Assembly: GCA_021735245.1 (NCBI GenBank)
Contig: JAIPHJ010000007.1
Span: 1 to 64,000 of the forward strand
Source: Candidatus Bipolaricaulota bacterium
GTDB taxonomy: Bacteria; Bipolaricaulota; Bipolaricaulia; M55B111
DNA: 64,000 nt
Reading direction: 5' to 3'
Part shown: in pieces, positions 19,624 through 28,820 of the stretch
How positions within the stretch are numbered: the first letter of the stretch is position 1
Layout of the letters: each line of letters begins with the position of its first letter
Notes under the pieces: model-generated
Database searches by the model: none
What the model was told of the DNA's origin: nothing
The model's input: the letters and a program-made list of their open reading frames with translations, nothing else
Program-made: the position numbers and the translations under genes

Positions 19624-22238
19624 CTTCCCTCACCCGCAAGAATCAGGTCCCTGTGGCCTACTTCATCGAGATCGTTTTCTCCTACAGGAAATCTCGTCCT
19701 GCTCCATTCGTTTAACTGAACTAAAATTTCTTCAAGAAATTCCTCGAATTCATCTACGTCTTCTCTAAAGAAGTTTCTCGTCCTTAGCCCCTGTAGTGTC
19801 GTTTTAAGTACCGAAGAAGACGCTTTCTTCAGCTGTTTTTCCGTTAAGTCCTTTCCCCTGCCAAGCTCTACGTAGTCCCTGCAGAGTTCCTCGAACTGAC
19901 TCCGGTGTTTCTTGGCTTTTTCCTTCGAGTAAAAATCCCCGGGACTGAAATCAAGCCGGGACAGCACTTTAAGAAAGTTTTCTTTGCCCAGCGGCTCGAG
20001 CAACTTCGCCCTCTTTTTGGAACTTAAAGCCGTCTGATATACTTCGTCTCTGGTCAAAAATTCTGAAAACGTCCAGGGGTAGTAGGTAACCGAGGTAACG
20101 TAGTCCCGCGGATCGAAATCTCCCCGAAGAACTCTACCCGGATCCTCCAGTACGTGAAGGAACGTAAATTCGAGCTTCTCCCGGGGTAACGCCCTCCTGT
20201 GGTGTGCGAGGTAAAGAAGAGCCTGAAAGTCGGGGCTCTCTTCGAAGAGATCCGGATTCGAGTTCTTCACAACCTGGCGAGGACTTCTTATTCGACCTGT
20301 TTTAAAGTCAATAAGTTCGTTGCCGTTCAGGAGGTCGACCTTTCCCCGCGCGCCTATTTTCTCGTTTAGAAATACCATCTCCGTAAATTGCCTGTTCAAA
20401 TTCCTTTCAAATTGTCGGGCAAAATAGTTTTTTTCTTTGCTGGAACTGTAATTGCCGGAAAACCTTGCACCGCTACCTATATTACGGTTACGGAAGTAAG
20501 ATTTAAGCAGCTTTATCCCAAGCCGGAACTTCGTCCTTAGTATCGGGACTTCCCTCTCGTCGACTATGGAATTCATTCGTTCAACCATCAGTTCCACGAA
20601 AACTCCGGGGTCCTCTTCCTCGACAAATTCGGGAAAGTTCGCGTAGAATTCGGCAAATTCGTGAAAGACGATACCCTGTCTTAGGTACTCCCTGTCCGGT
20701 TCTTCGACCAGACGGGAGAAGAAATGGTCCCGGGGGCACTGAACGAGTTCGTTTAATTCCGTTTTACTCAGGGTAGTAACCGGTTCAGGCTGAACGTTAA
20801 CCTGGTTAGAGTTGAAGCTGGACCCTGCCGGACCGCTTCTTTTGTGGAGGGTATAGTCTTTGCCCTCTTCTCCTTCTGTAAAACCGGAAAGATCCGGTTG
20901 AAGTTCGTTAAAGTACGTACTGGGAGTTACCTCCCTGTTAAGTCGGTTGCTTTGAACCATGTATAGCTGTCTATCTCCGGCTTGCAGGAGTACCTTGAAG
21001 TTGTTTACGTTCCGGTGCCGGGATTCCGAAAGGTCCTTCCAGGGCCTTCTCTCTACATTCCTGTCCCACTGGGTCGACATTCCCAGATAGAAGACTACCG
21101 GACGGTCTATATAGGCTACTGCTCCAGGATTTACCAGTAAAACACCGCTGTCGGACTTATCAATTTCCACGGAAAAGCTGTCGAGGTAATACTGGAGGTT
21201 GTTTATTCCGCGCATAGTTACTGGTTCCGACCAGAGGCATAAGTCTCTTAGCGTAGCATCTAATTCCCTTTCGATCGAGATGCCACTCCGTCTCAAGGTT
21301 TCAACCACTTTCCCAAAAGTATGTTCACTGGCTCTTTTCAGGATATCGGACGCCTCTCGCATTTCCGGAGAATCCGTTTTCGCCAGGTATTCCTCTTCCT
21401 TTTCTTTCGGGGGAGACATGCCTATCCTGCCAAACACGGAGGCGGCGTCCTTAAGTTTTAGTCTATCGCGGCGCAGCCCCAGGATTAATACCTCCAGCAA
21501 AGTTCTCAGGGAATCGGAGTCACGAAGTTTTTGAGCTACCTGGAAGTCGATCCCTTCTCCCCTCAGGTAGGATCTCAGTAAAGAATTGTAGATACTGTCC
21601 GGATGCACAACTACAGCCGTCGACCTCTCGCCCACCTTTGAGATGTTGTCGATCGTCGCCCCGACTACCTGCCCTGCCGACTCGAAGACCCGAAAAGGCT
21701 CTAATTGGACTTTTTCGTTCTTAAATAAGTTAAGTGTGTCGTAGTATTCCGGAAGTACCGATCTATCCAGACCGGTAAACTGATACAACCCTACAACGCA
21801 TACTTCCTTGTCGGCGGGAACCCTGTAGTCCTCCATCTCCCCATAGATGTTCGACGTATTTTCCAGCACCGGCAAAAGTTTTTTAACCTTTTCCCGGTTT
21901 AGGCTTGTCCGTTCGGTAAAAGCTTCCAGGTTCCCCACTTCCCGCCAGTAGCTAACTGTCCTCTTCAGGATGTGTGAAGCCTCCTTCCAGCTAAGGTCGG
22001 TTTCCCTTATGACGTGCTGAAAGAGCTCTTCATCGTGATTGAGATCTTCGTTTTGAAACTTTCTTCGAATTAAATTTCTGGGAGTATAGGAAAGTTTCCC
22101 GAACCCTGGCTTTTCAACCCTGTTATTCAACGCGTCCGCCAGAGATGCTTCAACCGTGAGGACCAGATCGTAACCCTTAACTTGCCGGTAGATTTCGTCT
22201 ACCGTTAAAGATCTTTTAACCCTCATCCCTTTGCTCAC
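19620..22238 (-). CDS. PD-(D/E)XK nuclease family protein, AddB-like
   Basis: C-terminal GARGKVDLLNGNELIDFKTGR nuclease core; 4-nt overlap with the downstream AddA-like gene. Confidence 0.75.
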   Translation of the reverse strand: MSKGMRVKRSLTVDEIYRQVKGYDLVLTVEASLADALNNRVEKPGFGKLSYTPRNLIRRKFQNEDLNHDEELFQHVIRETDLSWKEASHILKRTVSYWREVGNLEAFTERTSLNREKVKKLLPVLENTSNIYGEMEDYRVPADKEVCVVGLYQFTGLDRSVLPEYYDTLNLFKNEKVQLEPFRVFESAGQVVGATIDNISKVGERSTAVVVHPDSIYNSLLRSYLRGEGIDFQVAQKLRDSDSLRTLLEVLILGLRRDRLKLKDAASVFGRIGMSPPKEKEEEYLAKTDSPEMREASDILKRASEHTFGKVVETLRRSGISIERELDATLRDLCLWSEPVTMRGINNLQYYLDSFSVEIDKSDSGVLLVNPGAVAYIDRPVVFYLGMSTQWDRNVERRPWKDLSESRHRNVNNFKVLLQAGDRQLYMVQSNRLNREVTPSTYFNELQPDLSGFTEGEEGKDYTLHKRSGPAGSSFNSNQVNVQPEPVTTLSKTELNELVQCPRDHFFSRLVEEPDREYLRQGIVFHEFAEFYANFPEFVEEEDPGVFVELMVERMNSIVDEREVPILRTKFRLGIKLLKSYFRNRNIGSGARFSGNYSSSKEKNYFARQFERNLNRQFTEMVFLNEKIGARGKVDLLNGNELIDFKTGRIRSPRQVVKNSNPDLFEESPDFQALLYLAHHRRALPREKLEFTFLHVLEDPGRVLRGDFDPRDYVTSVTYYPWTFSEFLTRDEVYQTALSSKKRAKLLEPLGKENFLKVLSRLDFSPGDFYSKEKAKKHRSQFEELCRDYVELGRGKDLTEKQLKKASSSVLKTTLQGLRTRNFFREDVDEFEEFLEEILVQLNEWSRTRFPVGENDLDEVGHRDLILAGEGR

Positions 22239-22389
22239 CTTTAGCCCAATCGTTCCGGCAGTTATATTATTAAATACCAGCCCGGACTTTCCGTTATCAC
22301 CGGGGGTAATACACTGGTTCGGTAATCGCTACTCCATGCCGTAATCGGTTATTAGGCTGACATTTCGTTGAAAGCTATATTCCCTGGCA

Positions 22390-22526
22390 GCCAAGAACCC
22401 CACCCCAAGGGACGGGGCCTTTAGAAGACACCTTTTAAAGTAGTTTTTTCGGTCTTTTACAAATCAAAAACCAACCGATTCCTCCCCAGGGGGTGCCCTA
22501 GGGCTTCCTCGGCAAGTTTTGGTGAA
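22390..22526 (-). mobile_element. ~137-bp hairpin-ended repeat (copy B), non-autonomous IS200/IS605-like candidate
   Basis: Reverse complement reads TTCACCAAAACTTGCCGAGGAAGCCCTAGGGCACCCCCTGGGGAGGAATCGGTTGG...TAAAAGACCGAAAAAACT...GGCCCCGTCCCTTGGGGTGGGGTTCTTGGC, closely matching copy A at 61269..61405 over its full length. Confidence 0.75.
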
Positions 22527-22557
22527 TATTCCGTCGGTACTTTATCCCGTTTCGACT

Positions 22558-22746
22558 TCATTGTTTTTCCATAAGTATCCTGTTGTCCATGAAATCGATA
22601 CTCTTTATCGTTCCCTCAATCCTTTTTTCTTCACCCATAATGGTGGTGAAAAGCAACTTTCCGTCTTCGACTTCGACAGAAGAAATCTCTTCCAGTAAAA
22701 GTTCCTCATCCTCGTTTTTTTCCCTAAATACTTTTGATAAACACAT
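22558..22746 (-). CDS. cooT: CooT-family nickel-binding protein
   Basis: 62 aa, starts MCLSKVF and ends with a small beta-rich pattern typical of CooT; beside a CODH/ACS cluster. Confidence 0.75.
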   Translation of the reverse strand: MCLSKVFREKNEDEELLLEEISSVEVEDGKLLFTTIMGEEKRIEGTIKSIDFMDNRILMEKQ

Positions 22747-22747
22747 A

Positions 22748-22972
22748 TTAGTCTTCCTCCCGGTTCAATTCCTCCAGTGCCCTACCCAGGTGATCGATCA
22801 CCTGTCCCAGTTTTTCTGAGGCACTGACCAGAGAATCGTGGGCTTCAGGTTTGTCCAATTCTTTTGCTGATTTTGCCCATTCTCTGATCTCTGCCCGATG
22901 CTCGGCATTATGGTTTAGCCCGTATTTTACCATGGACTTGAGTTTTTCTTCTTCGTCGTCATCTTTAGCCAT
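22748..22972 (-). CDS. Small helical protein with HNxEHxxE motif, CooT partner
   Basis: 74-aa acidic helical ORF (GLNHNAEHRAEIREWAKSAKEL) ending 2 nt before the CooT-like gene. Confidence 0.55.
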   Translation of the reverse strand: MAKDDDEEEKLKSMVKYGLNHNAEHRAEIREWAKSAKELDKPEAHDSLVSASEKLGQVIDHLGRALEELNREED

Positions 22973-23283
22973 TTTTACCCCCCTTGGCTATTAATAAAAT
23001 GATCAGTCGATTTAGAAATTATCTCCGGGGTTATCGCCAATTTTATTTTACTCCCAAAACGCCCTACTTTAACCTTCAGCTCTCGGAAATGATAGAGCCT
23101 TTAGCGCCCCGATACAACCTTTTTTAACGGTATGTTTACCCGCGATAAAAGTCAACTTCTTAACTTGTAATCGAACAATTTCATCTTACAATACTGGAGA
23201 CACAGAACCTCAGGTGACCGAATGTTTGTCCTGGCGTTGGATAATTATTAATTACTCTCTCTAAAACCGGGAGCTGTGAGCAG

Positions 23284-23511
23284 ATGAGCCCCTCTAAATA
23301 CGTTATTATAGATTATAATTCTTGCCGGGCAACCGAATGTTCCACCACTGATTCCGGAGGATGTTTGGCAGAATCAGCCTGCTCACCGGGGGTATTGATT
23401 CAGGAAGAAAAAGACGAACCTCCTATGCTCCCTTCCCCCCGGATGTGTGTTGGCTGTGGCGACTGCATTCGAAACTGCGAGTACGAAGCCATAGGGTTAT
23501 CCACGGGCTAG
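23284..23511 (+). CDS. Small ferredoxin-like Fe-S protein
   Basis: CVGCGDCIRNC [4Fe-4S] motif plus four upstream cysteines. Confidence 0.65.
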   Translation: MSPSKYVIIDYNSCRATECSTTDSGGCLAESACSPGVLIQEEKDEPPMLPSPRMCVGCGDCIRNCEYEAIGLSTG

Positions 23512-23826
23512 TTATCGTCAGCGGTCAAACCTACACCTTGCACTAAATTATCCTCTTCTCGGTTAAGACTTACCCTCTTTATTATTTCAAACTTACCTAT
23601 CATTTCAGACTGCCTTTGGCTTATTGGCCCTCCAGGGTCCCCGGGGAGATAGTGATCGTGATAATCTTCACATTATCCAGTATATGACATTAAAGCTTGA
23701 TACTGTAAAGTGATATTGGTATAACAATAAAGATAAAATCGTGAACTAGATTGCTTATAGGTAAATTTTTGTTAAGTAGCAATGTGTCTAAACCGGCTAC
23801 GCCGAGAACCCAGGGGGGTAATTTAG

Positions 23827-24420
23827 TTGATCCAGAGAAAAGAAATACGCCGGAGCCTTCGGGCTAAAGAACCTGAGGAAATAGCGAAAAAGAGCGGGGC
23901 ACAATTCGAGGAGGGGAAGATTCGAGTAAAAGTATTTGACGAAGAATTCCTCGTAAAGACTCCCGAGTTCGAAGTGGAGCAGTCGTCCGGTTCGGAGAAG
24001 GGATACCTGGGAGAACTGGTTTTAAATTACCTTTCCCTTGCAGACTATCCTTCAGGTACAGGTGAATGGATAGCTTTCAGGGAAATTCCTCATGGTGATT
24101 TTTATTCCAGTAATTTTAAGAAAAACACGGAAAATCGACTGTCTCGCAGGTTTCAGAGCCAGAGGGGAAAGTTCGAGCGGGTTGCGGAGGAACTTGGAGG
24201 AGAGGAAATAGACATGGGGGACTCGGGTTTTGCGTTTCAGGCTTTGCCAGGGTTTAAAATTGCACTCGTCTTCTGGGGCGGCGGGGACGAATTTCAGGAT
24301 AAAGTCAACGTACTGTTCGAAAAACCGGCATCCGAATGCCTGACGCCTGAGGGACTTTCCCTGCTGGGAAAGAAATTCTGCAATCGGTTTATCGAAGAAG
24401 CCGAGGAGCAAGAATCATGA
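23827..24420 (+). CDS. DUF3786 domain-containing protein
   Basis: GYLGELVLNYLSLADYPSGTGEWIAFREIPHGDFYSSNF pattern; overlaps the CooC start by 4 nt. Confidence 0.65.
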   Translation: MIQRKEIRRSLRAKEPEEIAKKSGAQFEEGKIRVKVFDEEFLVKTPEFEVEQSSGSEKGYLGELVLNYLSLADYPSGTGEWIAFREIPHGDFYSSNFKKNTENRLSRRFQSQRGKFERVAEELGGEEIDMGDSGFAFQALPGFKIALVFWGGGDEFQDKVNVLFEKPASECLTPEGLSLLGKKFCNRFIEEAEEQES

Positions 24421-25163
24421 AGGTGGCAGTTGTCGGTAAAGGGGGGGTGGGCAAATCAACAATTTCCGCTCTTCTCTCTGCCTACGGAGTCGAACAGGGT
24501 CGTGAAGTAATCGCTATAGACGCCGATCCCGACATGAACCTGAGTTCCTGCCTCGGCGTTCGTGACCAGGTTACACCGTTGATCAAACTGGAAGACCTGA
24601 TTGCCGAACGGGCAGGCGGTGGTGGGATGGTCAAGCTTAATCCCAGAGTAAGCGACATTCCGGACAAGTTTTACGAGAAAGTGAACGGAGTTAAGTTGAT
24701 GGTATTTGGTACGGTCTGGTCTGGCGGTGGAGGTTGTACCTGTCCCGAGAACGCATTTCTACGACAGATTCTGAACCATCTAATTCTGGACCGGGACGAA
24801 GTTGTAGTAGTCGATATGGAAGCGGGTATCGAGCATCTGGGCCGGGGGACTGGAGAAGGAGTTGACGCCCTCGTCGCCGTGGTAGAACCGGACCGCAGAA
24901 GTATAGAAACGAAGTTAAGAATTGAAGAACTCGCGGAAGATATCGGGGTAGACAATGTTTACACAGTCTGTAACAAAGTTAGAGGGGAAGCAGATAGAGA
25001 GTTTTTACTCGACGCTATTGAGGAAAAACCTCTCGGGTTCATTCCTTATAGCGAAGAAATTAGGAAAAGCAGTAGGAACGGAGAAAAGGTTCCCCTGAAT
25101 AAAGGCCAAATTAGAGAATCAATGAAAGAAGTTTGGTCTGATCTGTTAACCAATCTTAGTTGA
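24417..25163 (+). CDS. cooC: CooC-type nickel-insertion ATPase (copy 1)
   Basis: MKVAVVGKGGVGKSTISALLS deviant Walker A; MEAGIEHLGRGTGEGVDAL motif. Confidence 0.85.
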   Translation: MKVAVVGKGGVGKSTISALLSAYGVEQGREVIAIDADPDMNLSSCLGVRDQVTPLIKLEDLIAERAGGGGMVKLNPRVSDIPDKFYEKVNGVKLMVFGTVWSGGGGCTCPENAFLRQILNHLILDRDEVVVVDMEAGIEHLGRGTGEGVDALVAVVEPDRRSIETKLRIEELAEDIGVDNVYTVCNKVRGEADREFLLDAIEEKPLGFIPYSEEIRKSSRNGEKVPLNKGQIRESMKEVWSDLLTNLS

Positions 25164-25198
25164 GTTAAACTGAGAAATTTTATTGCCGGGAGGTAGGA

Positions 25199-27430
25199 AT
25201 GTCCAAAGTAGTCTCATCGGCAGCAATTAGAGGAGCTCACAAGTATTTTTCCCGGGCTGAGAAAGCCTGGAAGGAAGTTAAAGAAGACAAAGGTGGCGAC
25301 GAAGAAGTAGCCTTTCCAAATACGGGTTACTATTTACCCCTTATTTTTTCGCTAACCGGAGAGAAAGTCCAAACCGTTGAAGACATGAAAAAACCTCTGG
25401 ATCGCGCCGGGGAACTTCTTCCCGAGGAACCGGGGGATAAGCTCTGGACTCCGTATCTGGGGAAGGCGCTCGACGCCGGTATATCTACACTAATTTCTCA
25501 GGAAATTTTAGAGGCGTTAAAGTTAGTCAAAGGGAACTCTCCTGAGTCACCATGGCTGGGTTTCACGGATGATTCTACTCTAAGAACTCAGGGCATAAAG
25601 CTGGTGGACGGAAGAATGCCCGGATTTGCCGCCATTGTCGGAGCAGCTCCGACCAACGAGGATGCCGTAAGGCTGGCAGAACAGTTACGGGAGAAGAATA
25701 TCCTCGTCTTCCTTTCTTCTTCTACAAACGGAAGGAGCATGGCGGAACAGCTAGCCGAAGAGGGGGTAGAAATGGGATGGGATACTTTCCTCGTGCCGTA
25801 CGGGAAATCCACCTCCGCAACGGTTCACGCACTTAACTTTGCCTGCCGGGCAGCTTTGACCTTCGGTGGAAAGGAACCCGGGGGGCTGGAGGAAGCAAAA
25901 GAAATTCTTCTCTACAACAAAGATACAGTTCACGCGTTCGTATTAGCACTGGGGCAGGACGAGAACGTAAACGAAAATCAGCTAATTACGGACGAAAAGT
26001 ATGCCACTGCAGCTGGGGCTCTGAATTTTGGCTTTCCGACGATTTCCGACGTCGCTTTACCGGAAATCCTGCCCAGGGGAATATGCGACTACGAACACGT
26101 AGTATCATCGGTACCGATGGACAAACTCGTCAACAAGGCTGTAGAGGTAAGGGACCTGGAAATCGAGGTAACGGAAGTAGACATACCCGTTCCTTTCGGA
26201 GCGGGCTTCGAGGGCGAGTCGGTGAGGAAAGAAGATATGTTCGTCGAATTTGGAGGTAAATCCAGCACGGCTTTCGAGTTGCTTAGAAATCGCTCCATGG
26301 AAGATGTCGAGGACGAGAAGATAGAACTTATCGGGCCCGGCCTGGAAGAAGGTGCCGAAGAAGGTGAATCTCTTCCCCTGGGAATTGTAGTCGAGGTAGC
26401 GGGCAGGGAGTTCAAAGAGGACTTTGAAACCATCGTCGAGAGACGATTCCACGAATTTATCAGCTGGGCGGGTGGAATATTCCACATGGGCCAGCGGGCA
26501 ATTCCCTGGATCAGGATAAGCAAAGACAGCTACGAGAAAGGGTTCAGGCTGGAGGATTTTGGCACGATTCTCATTTCGAAGATAAAAGAGGAGTTTTCCT
26601 CCGTCATCGACAAGGTCCAGGTAACCTTGATTACCGACAAGGAGGAAATTCAGGAACCGCTGGAACGGGCCAAGGAGATCTATCACCAGCGGGACGAGCG
26701 AATTCTGGGAATGAAGGACTCTGACGTGGATACCTTCTACTCCTGCACTCTCTGTCAGACTTACGCGCCCGACCACGTATGTATCGTTACGCCCGAAAGA
26801 CTCGGTCTGTGCGGAGCTTATACCTGGCTCGACTGTAAAGCGGGGCACGAAATGGATCCCCAGGGTCCCAATCAGCCCGTGGAAAAAGGGGAGTCAGTAG
26901 ATGAAGTATACGGCCAGTGGAAAGGAGTAAACGAATACCTGGCCCGGGAGACTGACGGAAATCTAAAGAAGTTTAGTGCATATTCGATGATAAAAGACCC
27001 AATGACCTCCTGTGGCTGTTTCGAGTGTATAGCGGCGGTTCTTCCTCAGGCAAATGGGGTCATGATAGCCTCGAGAGAGTACCCCGAAATGACTCCCATA
27101 GGAATGAGTTTTTCCACGATGGCGGGACAGGTCGGGGGTGGGGTTCAAACTCCCGGATTTATCGGGATCGGAAAGATGTATATTACTTCCGACAAATTTA
27201 TATCGGCGGACGTTCCCGACGGGCACAAGGGAATTGAAAGAGTTGTCTGGATGCCCTCAACGTTAAAACGGGAAATCGAAGGACGATTGAAAGAGCGGCT
27301 GGATGAAATAGGGAAACCCGAGCTATTCGACAAAATAGCCACTGAGGAAGACGCCGTAGAAGCATCTGAAGTGGTAGAATACCTGGAAGAGGTAAACCAT
27401 CCAGCGTTAGAGATGGAAGCAATGATGTGA
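25199..27430 (+). CDS. acsB: CO dehydrogenase/acetyl-CoA synthase, acetyl-CoA synthase subunit (AcsB)
   Basis: A-cluster cysteine region CTLCQTYAPDHVCIVTPERLGLCGAYTWLDCKAG and SCGCFECIAAVLP. Confidence 0.95.
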   Translation: MSKVVSSAAIRGAHKYFSRAEKAWKEVKEDKGGDEEVAFPNTGYYLPLIFSLTGEKVQTVEDMKKPLDRAGELLPEEPGDKLWTPYLGKALDAGISTLISQEILEALKLVKGNSPESPWLGFTDDSTLRTQGIKLVDGRMPGFAAIVGAAPTNEDAVRLAEQLREKNILVFLSSSTNGRSMAEQLAEEGVEMGWDTFLVPYGKSTSATVHALNFACRAALTFGGKEPGGLEEAKEILLYNKDTVHAFVLALGQDENVNENQLITDEKYATAAGALNFGFPTISDVALPEILPRGICDYEHVVSSVPMDKLVNKAVEVRDLEIEVTEVDIPVPFGAGFEGESVRKEDMFVEFGGKSSTAFELLRNRSMEDVEDEKIELIGPGLEEGAEEGESLPLGIVVEVAGREFKEDFETIVERRFHEFISWAGGIFHMGQRAIPWIRISKDSYEKGFRLEDFGTILISKIKEEFSSVIDKVQVTLITDKEEIQEPLERAKEIYHQRDERILGMKDSDVDTFYSCTLCQTYAPDHVCIVTPERLGLCGAYTWLDCKAGHEMDPQGPNQPVEKGESVDEVYGQWKGVNEYLARETDGNLKKFSAYSMIKDPMTSCGCFECIAAVLPQANGVMIASREYPEMTPIGMSFSTMAGQVGGGVQTPGFIGIGKMYITSDKFISADVPDGHKGIERVVWMPSTLKREIEGRLKERLDEIGKPELFDKIATEEDAVEASEVVEYLEEVNHPALEMEAMM

Positions 27431-27461
27431 GATTAAATAAGTCGTATCTGGAGGAGGAATA

Positions 27462-28805
27462 ATGACAGACTTGAGTGCAATGGATATCTATCAGGAATTA
27501 CCCCAGACGGATTGCGGTGACTGCAATTTTCCGACGTGTATGGCTTTTGCCATGCAGCTTGCAAGTAAACAGGTTTCACTGGATCAGTGTCCTCACGTCT
27601 CTGAGGAAGCGGAGGAGACACTGGCTGCTTCCTCGGCGCCCCCCATGAAGATAGTGACTATCGGTAATGGTAACAGTGAAGTCGAAGTCGGGGGGGAGAC
27701 TGTCCAGTACAGACACGAAGAAAAATTCTATCGCCCGACGGCCGTTGCGGTGGAGATAGATGATTCGCACGAGGACTCTGAACTGGTGGAAAACGTCCGA
27801 AGAGCAAACGATCTTCAGTTCGAACGCGTTGGTGAAACTATAGACGTCAATCTGCTAACCGTAAAGAACGATCAACTGGAGCCGGACAAATACGGTGAAC
27901 TGGTAGGAAAAGTAGGCAAAGAATCCCGGTTCCCGCTTTATTTACAGTCACGGGATCCCGAGGCAATAGAGGAGGGCCTAAAAAGGGTATCTGAAGGCAA
28001 ACCACTGATAGGTTATGCAACCGGCGATAACTGGAAGGAAATGACGAAAGTTGCCGAAGAATACGAGTGCCCTCTGGCTGTATCAGGGGACGAATTATCG
28101 GATTTAGCCGATCTTACGGATAAGATCAGCGGGGAGGGACACGAGGATTTAGTGCTTGCCCCTAACGCCGAAGGAATGAGAGACTATCTCGAGAAATCGA
28201 CCAAGCTCAGGAGACTGGCTGTGGAAGAAGGGTTTTCTCCCCTAGGTTACCCCGTAGTGGCGCACGTTGATTCCGGTGATCCGTTCCAGAAACTAGCTGA
28301 AGCCACAAGTCACGTTTTGAAATACGCGTCCATACTCTCCATTAATACTCTCGATTCCTGGCAAATTCTGCCTCTACTAACTGTACGTCAGCACATTTTT
28401 ATCGATCCGCAGGTTCAAAATTCCGTGGAGGCAAAATTGTACGAAGTCGGAGATCCGGGACCCGATTCACCGGTACTTTTCACCACGAACTTTCAGCTGA
28501 CTTACTATAGCCTCGAAGGAGAGGTCGACGATAGTGGCTTCTCCGCCTATATATCCGTTATGGACACCGACGGTCTTGGAGTATTAAATGCTTATGCGGA
28601 CGATCAGTTAACCGGAGAGGGGATAGTAGAGACCGTAAGAGAGCAAGGAGCAATGGACAAGGTCGATCACAACAAATTAATAATACCGGGCCTGGTAGGG
28701 ATGCTGAGAATGACCGTTCAAGAAGAGGGGGGCTGGGATGTAATTGTAGGCCCCGAGGATGCAGCTACCTTACCCAGGTTCCTCAGGCAGGAATGGGAAG
28801 CCTAA
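27462..28805 (+). CDS. acsC: Corrinoid iron-sulfur protein large (gamma) subunit
   Basis: N-terminal Fe-S motif QTDCGDCNFPTCMAFAMQLASKQVSLDQCP. Confidence 0.9.
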   Translation: MTDLSAMDIYQELPQTDCGDCNFPTCMAFAMQLASKQVSLDQCPHVSEEAEETLAASSAPPMKIVTIGNGNSEVEVGGETVQYRHEEKFYRPTAVAVEIDDSHEDSELVENVRRANDLQFERVGETIDVNLLTVKNDQLEPDKYGELVGKVGKESRFPLYLQSRDPEAIEEGLKRVSEGKPLIGYATGDNWKEMTKVAEEYECPLAVSGDELSDLADLTDKISGEGHEDLVLAPNAEGMRDYLEKSTKLRRLAVEEGFSPLGYPVVAHVDSGDPFQKLAEATSHVLKYASILSINTLDSWQILPLLTVRQHIFIDPQVQNSVEAKLYEVGDPGPDSPVLFTTNFQLTYYSLEGEVDDSGFSAYISVMDTDGLGVLNAYADDQLTGEGIVETVREQGAMDKVDHNKLIIPGLVGMLRMTVQEEGGWDVIVGPEDAATLPRFLRQEWEA

Positions 28806-28820
28806 ATATGGGGTGCTAGA

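Noticed and set aside
26105-26848. 247-aa minus-strand ORF antisense to acsB
   Set aside because: Lies inside a confidently identified acsB; no family motifs. Long antisense ORFs are expected from codon bias.
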